This document shows, piece by piece, positions 1 through 5,121 of a stretch of DNA of 5,421 bases (positions within the stretch are counted from its first letter, which is position 1; each line of letters begins with the position of its first letter). Source of the DNA: an uncultured Actinomycetes bacterium (GTDB lineage: Bacteria > Actinomycetota > CALGFH01); contig CALGFH010000238.1 in assembly GCA_937881255.1 (NCBI GenBank), forward strand, positions 1 through 5,421, written 5' to 3'. The notes beneath the pieces were generated by a model that was given only the letters and a program-made list of their open reading frames with translations, made no database searches and was not told the DNA's origin. Made by a program: the position numbers and the translations under genes.

Positions 1-1050
1 CCGGTCGAGCTGGTGACGGTGCTGGTGCCCGACCCGGGACCGGGGGAGGTGCTGGTCCGGGTGCAGGCCTGCGGGGTCTGCCACACCGACCTGCACTACC
101 GCGAGGGCTCGATCAACGACGAGTTCCCGTTCCTGCTCGGCCACGAGGCGGCCGGCAAGGTGGAGGCGGTCGGGCCCGACGTCGGCAACGTCGCCCCCGG
201 CGACTTCGTGGTCCTGGCCTGGCGGGCGCCGTGCGGCCAGTGCCGCTCCTGCCTGCGGGGCCGCCCCTGGTACTGCTTCGACAGCCGCAACGCCAGCCAG
301 AAGATGACCCTGGAGGACGGCACCCCGCTGTCGGCGGCCATCGGCATCGGCGCCTTCGCCGAGCTGTGCCTGGTCGCCGCCGGCCAGGCGGTCAAGGTCG
401 ACCCGGCGGCCCGGCCCGAGGCGGCCGGCCTGGTCGGCTGCGGCATCATGGCCGGCTTCGGGGCGATCATCAACACCGCCAAGGTGGAGCGGGGCGACAC
501 CGTGGCCGTGTTCGGCTGCGGCGGGGTCGGGAACGCCGCCATCCACGCCGCCGCCCTGGTCGGCGCCCGCAAGGTCATCGCCGTCGACGTCGACCAGCGC
601 AAGCTGGAGCTGGCCCGGCAGTTCGGGGCCACCGACCTGGTCGACTCCAGCCAGGTCAACCCGGTCAGCGCCATCCGCGAGCTCACCGGCGGCTTCGGGG
701 CCGACGTGACCGTCGAGGCGGTCGGCCGGCCCGAGGTCATGAAGCAGGCCTTCCACGCCCGCGACCACGCCGGGACCATGATCCAGAGCGGCGTCCCCAA
801 CCCCAAGATGCGCATCGACCTGGGCATGCTCGACTTCTACGGCCGCGGCGGGGCGCTGCGGCCGTCCTGGTACGGCGACTGCCTGCCCACCCGCGACTTC
901 CCTATCTTGATCGACCTGTACCTGCGCGGCCGTTACGATCTGGACCGGTTCGTCTCCGAGACGATCGCCCTGGACCAGGTCGAGGAGGCGTTCGCCAAGA
1001 TGCAACGCAACGAGGTGCTGCGCTCGGTGGTGGTGTTCCCTGATGCCTGA
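1..1050 (+). CDS. mscR: S-(hydroxymethyl)mycothiol dehydrogenase (mycothiol-dependent formaldehyde dehydrogenase), 5' partial
   Basis: This is a zinc-dependent medium-chain dehydrogenase. Formaldehyde adds spontaneously to mycothiol, and the family oxidises the adduct with NAD+ to S-formylmycothiol in the cytoplasm. The reading frame is open from base 1, and homologous sequence (PVEL) precedes the GTG at 13, so that GTG is not the start; about 10-15 codons are missing compared with the usual length of about 360. Visible motifs are the catalytic-zinc segment GVCHTD (Cys codon 79-81), GHEAAG (His codon 142-144), a four-cysteine structural-zinc loop CGQCRSCLRGRPWYC (from 232), and the nucleotide-binding glycine motif FGCGGVG (about 511-531). 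The stretches INDEFPFLLGHEAAG and SWYGDCLPTRDFP are typical of the mycothiol subfamily rather than the glutathione one. It overlaps the downstream exporter gene by 8 bp. The family is secure from motifs; mycothiol as cofactor is inferred from subfamily resemblance. Confidence 0.9.
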   Translation, partial: PVELVTVLVPDPGPGEVLVRVQACGVCHTDLHYREGSINDEFPFLLGHEAAGKVEAVGPDVGNVAPGDFVVLAWRAPCGQCRSCLRGRPWYCFDSRNASQKMTLEDGTPLSAAIGIGAFAELCLVAAGQAVKVDPAARPEAAGLVGCGIMAGFGAIINTAKVERGDTVAVFGCGGVGNAAIHAAALVGARKVIAVDVDQRKLELARQFGATDLVDSSQVNPVSAIRELTGGFGADVTVEAVGRPEVMKQAFHARDHAGTMIQSGVPNPKMRIDLGMLDFYGRGGALRPSWYGDCLPTRDFPILIDLYLRGRYDLDRFVSETIALDQVEEAFAKMQRNEVLRSVVVFPDA

Positions 1051-1696
1051 GACGTCGACCCTGGCCCTGTTCGCGGTGGCCGCGGTCACCCTGCTGGTGA
1101 TCCCCGGCCCGGCCGTGCTCTACATCGTCACCCGCAGCGTCGACCAGGGCCGGGCGGCCGGCCTGGCCTCGGTCTGCGGGGTCCACGTCGGCACCCTGGT
1201 GCACGTGGCCGCGGCCGCCCTCGGCCTCTCGGCCCTGCTCGTCTCCTCGGCCACCGCCTACGACACGGTCCGCTGGCTCGGCGCCGCCTACCTGGTCTGG
1301 CTGGGCGTGCGGCGGCTGCTGGCCCGGGACGAGGACCTCCCGGCGGCGCCCGGCCCCGACGCCCGCCGGCCGGGCCTGCGCCGCATCTTCGCCCAGGGCG
1401 TGGTCGTCAACGTCCTCAACCCCAAGACGGCCCTGTTCTTCCTCGCCTTCCTGCCCCAGTTCGTCGACACCTCCCGAGGGTCGGTGCCGTTCCAGGTGGT
1501 GGTGCTCGGGGTTGCCTTCGTGCTCCTCGGCCTGCTCAGCGACGGCGCCTACGCCATGGCCGCCTCGACCGGGGCCGGCTGGCTGCGCCGCCGCCCCGGG
1601 GTGGCCAGGGCGTCGCGGCTGGTCTCGGGCGGGGTCCTGATCAGCCTGGGCGTGACGACCGCCCTGGCCGGGTCGCGCTCCTCCTCGGCCCAGTAG
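1043..1696 (+). CDS. LysE/RhtB family translocator (amino-acid or small-metabolite exporter)
   Basis: A 217-residue inner-membrane protein of the LysE superfamily, whose members export amino acids and related metabolites by proton antiport. The length is normal for the family. The N-terminal signature is clear: a hydrophobic helix (about residues 7-30) containing IPGPAVLYIVTRS, then DQGRAAGLASVCGVHVG (34-50). Further hydrophobic stretches lie at about 51-70, 76-92, 117-140, 148-172 and 194-210, and the conserved NPKTALFFLAFLPQF sits at 126-140. The ATG at 1043 lies inside the last codons of the dehydrogenase gene, which suggests translational coupling; only a weak purine-rich GGTGGTG precedes it. 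The C-terminal end overlaps the convergent glycosylase gene by 56 bp. The substrate cannot be told from sequence. The coupling hints at a metabolite linked to formaldehyde or thiol metabolism, but that is inference only. Confidence 0.9.
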   Translation: MPETSTLALFAVAAVTLLVIPGPAVLYIVTRSVDQGRAAGLASVCGVHVGTLVHVAAAALGLSALLVSSATAYDTVRWLGAAYLVWLGVRRLLARDEDLPAAPGPDARRPGLRRIFAQGVVVNVLNPKTALFFLAFLPQFVDTSRGSVPFQVVVLGVAFVLLGLLSDGAYAMAASTGAGWLRRRPGVARASRLVSGGVLISLGVTTALAGSRSSSAQ

Positions 1697-2741
1697 CCGG
1701 CCGGCCCGCCCGCCGGGGGCCGCCGCGTCCCGGGGCCTCGGTGGACAGCCAGTGCAGCAGCAGCTGCTGGGCCACCCCGGCGGCCGCCCCCCAGTGGGCG
1801 GTGGCCGCCCGCACCTCGGCCTCCGAGGGCATGCGGCCGTCCAGGTAGGCGGCCCCGACCGCCTTGCGGACGCCCAGGTCGCCGGCCACCACCCGGGGCC
1901 GCCCCATGGTGCGGGCCAGCAGCCACTCGGCCGTCCAGCGCCCGATCCCCGGGAAGGCCACCAGCCGTTCCACCACCGCCTCGTCCTCCAGGGCGGCCAG
2001 CTCCCCGAGGTCCATCCGCCCGGCGGCCACCGCTTCGGCGAAGGCCACGACGGCGACCGCCTTCGAGGTGGAGAACTGGAGCTCGCGCAATTCCGCGACG
2101 TCGGCGCCGGCGAGCCGCCCGGCATCGAGGCTCCACACCTCGCCCTCGGCCGGACCGACCTCGCCCTCGGCCGGTCCGGCGGGCCAGGGGTCACCCCCTC
2201 CCCGGGATGCCGGGGCCCCCGAACGGGAGGGTAGCCGACGGTCGGGTGGGGTGCTCGGCGTTGTCCACACCCCCGGTGGGACCCGGACCTGGTGGCGGTG
2301 GCCGTAGCGGCGGGCCAGGCGGCCCCGGAGGACGGCCGCGAACCGCAGGGTGATCTGCTGGGCGCTGATCGCCCGGACCACGGCGGTGAGCAGGTCGGGC
2401 TGGAGGACGGGGCCGATCCCGGGGAAGCGGGCGGCGATCCGGGCCACCACCGGGTCGGCCGTGGCCAGCTCGGCCAGCGCCTCGGGGGCGTTCGGGAACG
2501 CCGCCGCCAGGGCGCGGCCGGCCGCGCTGGCGTCGGCGCCCGCCTCCGCCTCGACCAGCAGCGCCGGGTCGTCCACCGTGCCGACCGGGCGCGCCGCCAC
2601 CGCCACCATCCGGTCGCCGGCGGCCACGGCCCGCAGCCACACCCGCCCGTCCCAGCGGTCGAGCAGGTCGTCCCCTGACCGCCGGAACACGTCCAGGCTG
2701 CCGGCCAGGTCGACCGGCCCCGCGACCGGCACGGTGGCCAC
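1641..2741 (-). CDS. AlkA-like HhH-GPD DNA glycosylase with a 44-residue in-frame insertion
   Basis: A DNA glycosylase of the HhH-GPD superfamily, related to 3-methyladenine glycosylase II, which cuts alkylated bases from DNA to start base-excision repair. The N-terminal part (about 1-75) resembles the beta-rich AlkA domain. RFPGIGPVLQPDLLTAVVRAISAQQIT (105-131) opens the helical domain, the helix-hairpin-helix is FPGIGRWTAEWLL (263-275), and Asp288 in AGDLGVRK matches the catalytic aspartate position. Between QVRVPPG and WSLDAG, family members have only a short loop; here about 44 extra low-complexity residues (about 158-202) are encoded between 8-bp direct repeats. The Arg/Gly/Pro-rich tail after about residue 333 overlaps the exporter gene and may add nothing to function. 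The start is uncertain: GTG at 2741 is the first usable codon, the frame is open back to a stop at 2784-2786, and I see no clear ribosome site. It probably shares a transcript with the Lon-domain gene 42 bp upstream. Activity with the insertion is unknown. Confidence 0.82.
   Translation of the reverse strand: MATVPVAGPVDLAGSLDVFRRSGDDLLDRWDGRVWLRAVAAGDRMVAVAARPVGTVDDPALLVEAEAGADASAAGRALAAAFPNAPEALAELATADPVVARIAARFPGIGPVLQPDLLTAVVRAISAQQITLRFAAVLRGRLARRYGHRHQVRVPPGVWTTPSTPPDRRLPSRSGAPASRGGGDPWPAGPAEGEVGPAEGEVWSLDAGRLAGADVAELRELQFSTSKAVAVVAFAEAVAAGRMDLGELAALEDEAVVERLVAFPGIGRWTAEWLLARTMGRPRVVAGDLGVRKAVGAAYLDGRMPSEAEVRAATAHWGAAAGVAQQLLLHWLSTEAPGRGGPRRAGRPATGPRRSATRPGRSSRPG
2132..2271. mobile_element. 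132-bp in-frame insertion flanked by 8-bp direct repeats (TCCACACC)
   Basis: TCCACACC occurs at 2132-2139 and again at 2264-2271; the offset is 132 bp, exactly 44 codons. Deleting one repeat plus the intervening DNA joins VPPGVW directly to SLDAGRL, which matches the expected uninterrupted glycosylase loop. The segment has no stop codon in the host frame, holds no gene of its own, and contains the dispersed-repeat pattern shared with the hisD upstream region plus a 21-bp tandem duplication. A target-site duplication from a small non-autonomous element fits; a slippage or recombination duplication between pre-existing TCCACACC sites is the alternative. The repeat could also be part of the element end, because the second copy carries TCCACACC too (3686-3693). 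Boundaries are inferred. Confidence 0.55.
2138..2179. repeat. 21-bp tandem duplication (two units, 19 of 21 identical)
   Basis: Units 2138-2158 and 2159-2179 each begin CCTCGCCCTCGGCCGG and differ at two positions. On the minus strand they encode GPAEGEV twice in the glycosylase reading frame (residues 189-202). The length is a multiple of three, so the frame is kept. The duplication lies at the 3'-coding edge of the 132-bp insertion, and its first unit runs up to the direct repeat. Replication slippage is the simplest origin. Confidence 0.8.
2213..2285 (+). repeat. Dispersed repeat, copy 1 (within the glycosylase gene)
   Basis: The shared pattern is GGGCCCCC (2213-2220), GTAGCCGA (2231-2238), exactly 21 nt, then GTTGTCCACACCCCC (2260-2274) and a short GGTGGGAC. 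The same blocks occur in the same order and orientation at 3634-3706, with the same 21-nt spacing between the two most conserved blocks. The sequence between blocks is only weakly similar. TTGTCCACA (2261-2269) equals the actinobacterial DnaA-box consensus. A stem is possible between CCCTCCC (2196-2202) and GGGAGGG (2225-2231). Confidence 0.6.
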
Positions 2742-2783
2742 GGCTAGGACACCGGCCAGGTATCCGGATGCACGCCCACGGTG

Positions 2784-3440
2784 CTAGTTGACGCTGAACG
2801 GGGTGGCGGTGGGGGCCGGGCCGGCGACCCGGAAGTGCTCGAGCAGGGCCAGCTCCCGGGAGAGCAGGGCCGCCTCGAAGGCCAGCCGGTCGGACGCCGA
2901 CGGGATCGCCAGGAGCCGCTGCTTGTCGGCCAGGTCGATCTGGAGCCCGGCGGCGACCAGGTAGGAGGCGGCCACCGGGTCCTCGGGGACGTCGATCGGC
3001 TCGACCGGCTCGCCGGCCATCCGCAGCAGGGTGGTCACGTACCGGGTGAACAGCCGGCCCACCTTGACCGTGCGCTGCTCGGCCGCCTCCCCGGTGGTCT
3101 CGGGCAGCTCGCTCACCTCGGCCACGATGTAGGGGGCGGCCTGGGTGACCCCGTCGATCGCGAACCGGGTCCGCCCGCGGGCGACCACGTCCAGCCGCCC
3201 GTCGGCGTGCCGGTCGACCTCGGCCACCTCGGCCACGCACCCGATCGGGTGGTAGGTCGCGCCCGCGTCCACCTCCCGCCCCTTGACGATCGCCACCACC
3301 CCGAACCGCCGGTCCCCGTCCAGGACCCGCTTGAACATCCGCCGGTACCGCTCCTCGAACACATGCAGCGGGATCGGCAGCCCGGGATACAGCACGGTCT
3401 GCAACGGGAACAGCGGCAGCTCCACCGGGGCCACCTTCAT
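2784..3440 (-). CDS. LON peptidase N-terminal substrate-binding domain protein (stand-alone)
   Basis: A 218-residue cytoplasmic protein consisting only of the Lon N-terminal (LAN/PUA-like) domain, with no AAA+ ATPase and no Ser-Lys protease domain. The start region VELPLFPLQTVLYPGLPIPLHVFEERYR (about 7-34) is the family hallmark. It is followed by the beta-rich part with GVVAIVKGREV (about 47-57) and IGCVAEVAEVDRHADGRLDVVARGRTRF (about 66-93), then a helical C-terminal half with KQRLLAIPSASDRL. Stand-alone members are widespread in bacteria and have no agreed function; binding of unfolded or damaged proteins is assumed by analogy with Lon. I chose ATG 3440 because family similarity starts there; an in-frame GTG at 3503 would add 21 atypical residues. 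No ribosome site is visible before 3440, so a short-leader or leaderless transcript is possible. It is divergent from hisD and upstream of the glycosylase gene. Confidence 0.88.
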   Translation of the reverse strand: MKVAPVELPLFPLQTVLYPGLPIPLHVFEERYRRMFKRVLDGDRRFGVVAIVKGREVDAGATYHPIGCVAEVAEVDRHADGRLDVVARGRTRFAIDGVTQAAPYIVAEVSELPETTGEAAEQRTVKVGRLFTRYVTTLLRMAGEPVEPIDVPEDPVAASYLVAAGLQIDLADKQRLLAIPSASDRLAFEAALLSRELALLEHFRVAGPAPTATPFSVN

Positions 3441-3461
3441 CGGTCGGTTCGGACGGGCCCT

Positions 3462-3467
3462 ATGGTA
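3462..3467 (-). promoter_or_regulatory. Candidate -10 element for the Lon-domain gene (TACCAT)
   Basis: Read on the minus strand, TACCAT fits the actinobacterial -10 pattern TAnnnT in otherwise almost pure G+C sequence. It lies 22-27 bases before the ATG at 3440, so a transcript would have only a very short leader, which agrees with the missing ribosome-binding site. No convincing -35 hexamer is visible at 16-19 bases upstream. Confidence 0.3.
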
Positions 3468-3524
3468 CGGCCCCCCGAGATTCCGGGCGCGCCGGACCCT
3501 CACGGGCCCGGGCGCGTCGGATCC

Positions 3525-3540
3525 CCTAGGGTCCTAGGGT
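3525..3540. repeat. Tandem CCTAGGGT x2
   Basis: CCTAGGGT is repeated exactly at 3525-3532 and 3533-3540, each containing the palindrome CCTAGG. A and T are rare here, so the duplicated AT-containing core stands out. It may be a protein-binding site, or alternative -10 hexamers (TAGGGT, the same hexamer as the hisD candidate at 3759). Both readings are speculative. Confidence 0.45.
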
Positions 3541-3568
3541 CCGCGGTCGGGCCCACCCGGAGACGCCC

Positions 3569-3600
3569 GGGTCCGCCGGCACCGCGGGCCCTGCGGACCC
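3569..3600. repeat. Inverted repeat with 8-bp arms, plus an extra upstream arm
   Basis: GGGTCCGC (3569-3576) and GCGGACCC (3593-3600) are perfect inverse complements around a 16-nt loop. A second GGGTCCGC at 3537-3544 could pair with the same right arm, giving two mutually exclusive stems. There is no T-run after it, so it does not look like an intrinsic terminator. GC-rich DNA forms such pairs easily, so the function is uncertain. Confidence 0.35.
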
Positions 3601-3633
3601 CAGGGCGCGCTGTCCCCCGGCGGCTCCGTTCGC

Positions 3634-3706
3634 GGGCCCCCGGTGGGGGAGCGTAGCCGATGCGGGAACTGAGAGCCGGCCGTTGTCCACACCCCCCAGC
3701 GGGAAC
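3634..3706 (+). repeat. Dispersed repeat, copy 2 (upstream of hisD)
   Basis: It contains GGGCCCCC (3634-3641), GTAGCCGA (3653-3660), exactly 21 nt, then GTTGTCCACACCCCC (3682-3696) followed by GCGGGAAC. Block order, orientation and the 21-nt spacing equal those of copy 1; the first gap differs by one base. TTGTCCACA is at 3683-3691. A short direct repeat, CGGGAACTG, occurs inside and at the right edge (3663-3671 and 3700-3708). It lies about 105 bp before the hisD start, so it could affect expression of hisD or of the divergent gene. Confidence 0.6.
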
Positions 3707-3758
3707 TGCGGGCAGGCGGACTCCACACCCAGGTCGGCACCGGCGCGGGGGGCTGCGG

Positions 3759-3764
3759 TAGGGT
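3759..3764 (+). promoter_or_regulatory. Candidate -10 element for the his operon (TAGGGT)
   Basis: TAGGGT fits the TAnnnT -10 pattern and is one of the few AT-containing hexamers here. Transcription would begin near 3771 and give a leader of about 40 nt to the GTG at 3811. TCGGCA (3734-3739) is the only nearby -35-like sequence, and its 19-nt spacer is long. No operator is evident. Confidence 0.35.
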
Positions 3765-3798
3765 GAATCCCGTTCCCGACCGTTCGTTCGTGTGCTGT

Positions 3799-3802
3799 GG
3801 AG
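3799..3802 (+). promoter_or_regulatory. Ribosome-binding site deciding the hisD start
   Basis: GGAG lies 8 bases before the GTG at 3811. It favours this start over an in-frame GTG at 3763, which would overlap the -10 candidate and add 16 residues not seen at the start of HisD proteins. Confidence 0.65.
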
Positions 3803-3810
3803 TGCCTGCC

Positions 3811-5121
3811 GTGCTGCCCGTGATCGACCTGCGAGGCTCCGACCGTGACCCGGCCGGGGTGCTGCCCCGCGCCCCCGCGGAGGCGGTGGAGGCGGCCCGG
3901 GCCGGGGTGCGCCAGCTGGTCGACGACGTCGCCGCCCGTGGCGACGCGGCCGTGGCCGAGGCGGCCCGGCGGTTCGACGGGGTCGACACCGCCCCGGCCG
4001 GCTGGCGGGCCACCCCGGACGAGCTGGCCGATGCCGAGGCGGCCCTCGACCCGGAGCTGCGGGCCGCCCTGCTCGACGCGATCGAGCGGGCCCGGGCCTT
4101 CCACCAGGCCCAGCGCCCGGCCGACCTGGTCTGGTCGGAGCGCCCGGGCGTCCGGCTGGCCCAGCGGTTCGTGCCCCTGCGCCGGGCCGGGGTGTACGCC
4201 CCCGGCGGGCTCGGCGCCTACCCCTCCAGCGTGGTCATGAACGTCGTCCCCGCCCAGGCGGCCGGGGTCGACCAGGTCGCCCTGGCCACCCCGCCCGGCC
4301 CAGGCGGCCGCGGGCACGCGGCCATCCTGGGGGCGGCGGCCCTGCTCGGCGTGGACGAGGTGTGGCTGCTCGGCGGCACCCAGGCGGTGGCCGCCCTGGC
4401 CTGCGGCACCGAGACCGTCCCGGCGGTCGACTCGGTGACCGGCCCCGGCAACCTCTATGTCGCCCTGGCCAAGCGGGAGGTGGCCGGGCGGGTCCGGACC
4501 GACGGGTTCGCCGGCCCGACCGAGGTCGCGGTGCTGGCCGACGCCACCGCCGACCCCTTGCTGGTCGCGGTCGACCTGGTCGCCCAGGCCGAGCACGACC
4601 CGCTGGCCGCCTGCCTGCTGGTCACCGACGACGCCGACCTGTGGAAGGCGGTCGAGCCCCTGCTGGCCCAGGAGGTGGCGGCCACCGCCCACCGCGACCG
4701 GGTCGAGGCCGCCTTCGCCGGCCAGTCGGCGACGGTGCTATGTGACGACCGGGCGGCCATGCTCCGGGTGGCCGAGGCGTTCGCCCCCGAGCACCTGGAG
4801 CTGCTGGTCGCCGACCCCGGCGGCCTGGCCGCCCAGGTCCGCAACGCCGGGGCCGTGTTCGTCGGCCCCTGGACCCCGGTGGCGCTGGGCGACTACGCCG
4901 CCGGCACCAACCACGTCCTCCCGACCGCCGGCACGGCCCGGTTCGCCTCCGGCCTGTCCACCCTCGACTTCCTGCGCACCATGCAGGTGGCCACCTACGA
5001 CCGCGACGCCCTGGCCACCGCCGCCCCAACGGTGGCCGCCCTCAGCCGGGCCGAGGACCTCCCCGCCCACGGCCGGGCGGTCGCCGCCCGCCTGGCCGGC
5101 CAGCCAGGGGAGGGGTCGTGA
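3811..5121 (+). CDS. hisD: Histidinol dehydrogenase
   Basis: A 436-residue zinc enzyme of the cytoplasmic histidine pathway. It oxidises L-histidinol through the aldehyde to L-histidine with two NAD+. Length is normal and all key residues are present: zinc ligands Gln259 and His262 (in QAEHDP), Asp361 (in GDYAAGTNHVLPT) and His420 (in EDLPAHGRAV), and the catalytic Glu327-His328 pair in APEHLELL. These sit at, or one residue from, the classical E. coli numbering. The family signature around VYAPGGLGAYPSSVVMN starts near residue 128, and SVTGPGNLYVALAKREV and GPTEVAVLAD are also typical. The start at GTG 3811 gives MLPVIDLRG, as expected for HisD, with GGAG 8 bases before it. The stop overlaps the hisC start by 4 bp, so the two are probably translated in a coupled way as the first genes of a his operon. 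Confidence 0.97.
   Translation: MLPVIDLRGSDRDPAGVLPRAPAEAVEAARAGVRQLVDDVAARGDAAVAEAARRFDGVDTAPAGWRATPDELADAEAALDPELRAALLDAIERARAFHQAQRPADLVWSERPGVRLAQRFVPLRRAGVYAPGGLGAYPSSVVMNVVPAQAAGVDQVALATPPGPGGRGHAAILGAAALLGVDEVWLLGGTQAVAALACGTETVPAVDSVTGPGNLYVALAKREVAGRVRTDGFAGPTEVAVLADATADPLLVAVDLVAQAEHDPLAACLLVTDDADLWKAVEPLLAQEVAATAHRDRVEAAFAGQSATVLCDDRAAMLRVAEAFAPEHLELLVADPGGLAAQVRNAGAVFVGPWTPVALGDYAAGTNHVLPTAGTARFASGLSTLDFLRTMQVATYDRDALATAAPTVAALSRAEDLPAHGRAVAARLAGQPGEGS
5107..5115 (+). promoter_or_regulatory. Ribosome-binding site for hisC
   Basis: GGGGAGGGG lies inside the end of hisD, ending 2 bases before the GTG at 5118 (GGAGG core at 5109-5113, 4 bases away). The spacing is short for this GTG and long for the in-frame ATG at 5130, so either start is possible; the 4-bp stop-start overlap favours 5118. 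Confidence 0.55.

Larger units (their letters stand above)
3441..3810. other. Divergent spacer between the Lon-domain gene and hisD
   Basis: No credible gene is seen in these 370 bases. The minus-strand and plus-strand open frames crossing it are uninterrupted only because stop codons are rare at this G+C content. It holds, from left to right, the likely start region of the Lon-domain gene, a tandem CCTAGGGT pair, an inverted repeat with a third repeat arm, copy 2 of the dispersed repeat, an extra TCCACACC (3722-3729), and the hisD -10 candidate. I found no run of histidine codons that would suggest a classical his attenuator. Confidence 0.8.

Noticed and set aside
1697..1740. GC-rich hairpin after the exporter gene as an intrinsic terminator
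   Set aside because: GGCCGG/CCGGCC pairings exist but there is no T-tract, and the region is coding on the minus strand.
902..2194. Long minus-strand open frame (430 codons) across the exporter gene and the glycosylase 3' half
   Set aside because: It is antisense to two genes with clear family motifs, is composed of Arg/Gly/Pro-rich low-complexity sequence, and is open only because stops are rare at this G+C content.
2132..2271. Intein or group I/II intron as explanation of the glycosylase insertion
   Set aside because: 44 codons is far too short for an intein, no splicing-motif residues (Cys/Ser start, His-Asn end) are at the borders, and the length is far below any self-splicing intron.
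3441..3503. Upstream GTG (3503) start for the Lon-domain gene
   Set aside because: The added 21 residues are Arg-rich and unlike the family; similarity begins right after ATG 3440.
2781..3656. Plus-strand open frame (291 codons) opposite the Lon-domain gene
   Set aside because: It is antisense to a well-supported gene and has no recognisable domain.
3763..3810. Upstream GTG start for hisD
   Set aside because: It would overlap the TAGGGT -10 candidate, has no ribosome site, and adds residues not found at HisD N-termini; GTG 3811 has GGAG at good distance.
3759..3810. Histidine attenuator or leader peptide before hisD
   Set aside because: There is no run of His codons, no short leader frame with a ribosome site, and no terminator hairpin with a T-run.
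3526..4692. Long minus-strand open frame (388 codons) across hisD and its upstream spacer
   Set aside because: It is antisense to hisD, whose catalytic residues are all conserved; its translation shows no domain and is Gly/Gln/His/Pro-rich, as expected for a shadow frame.
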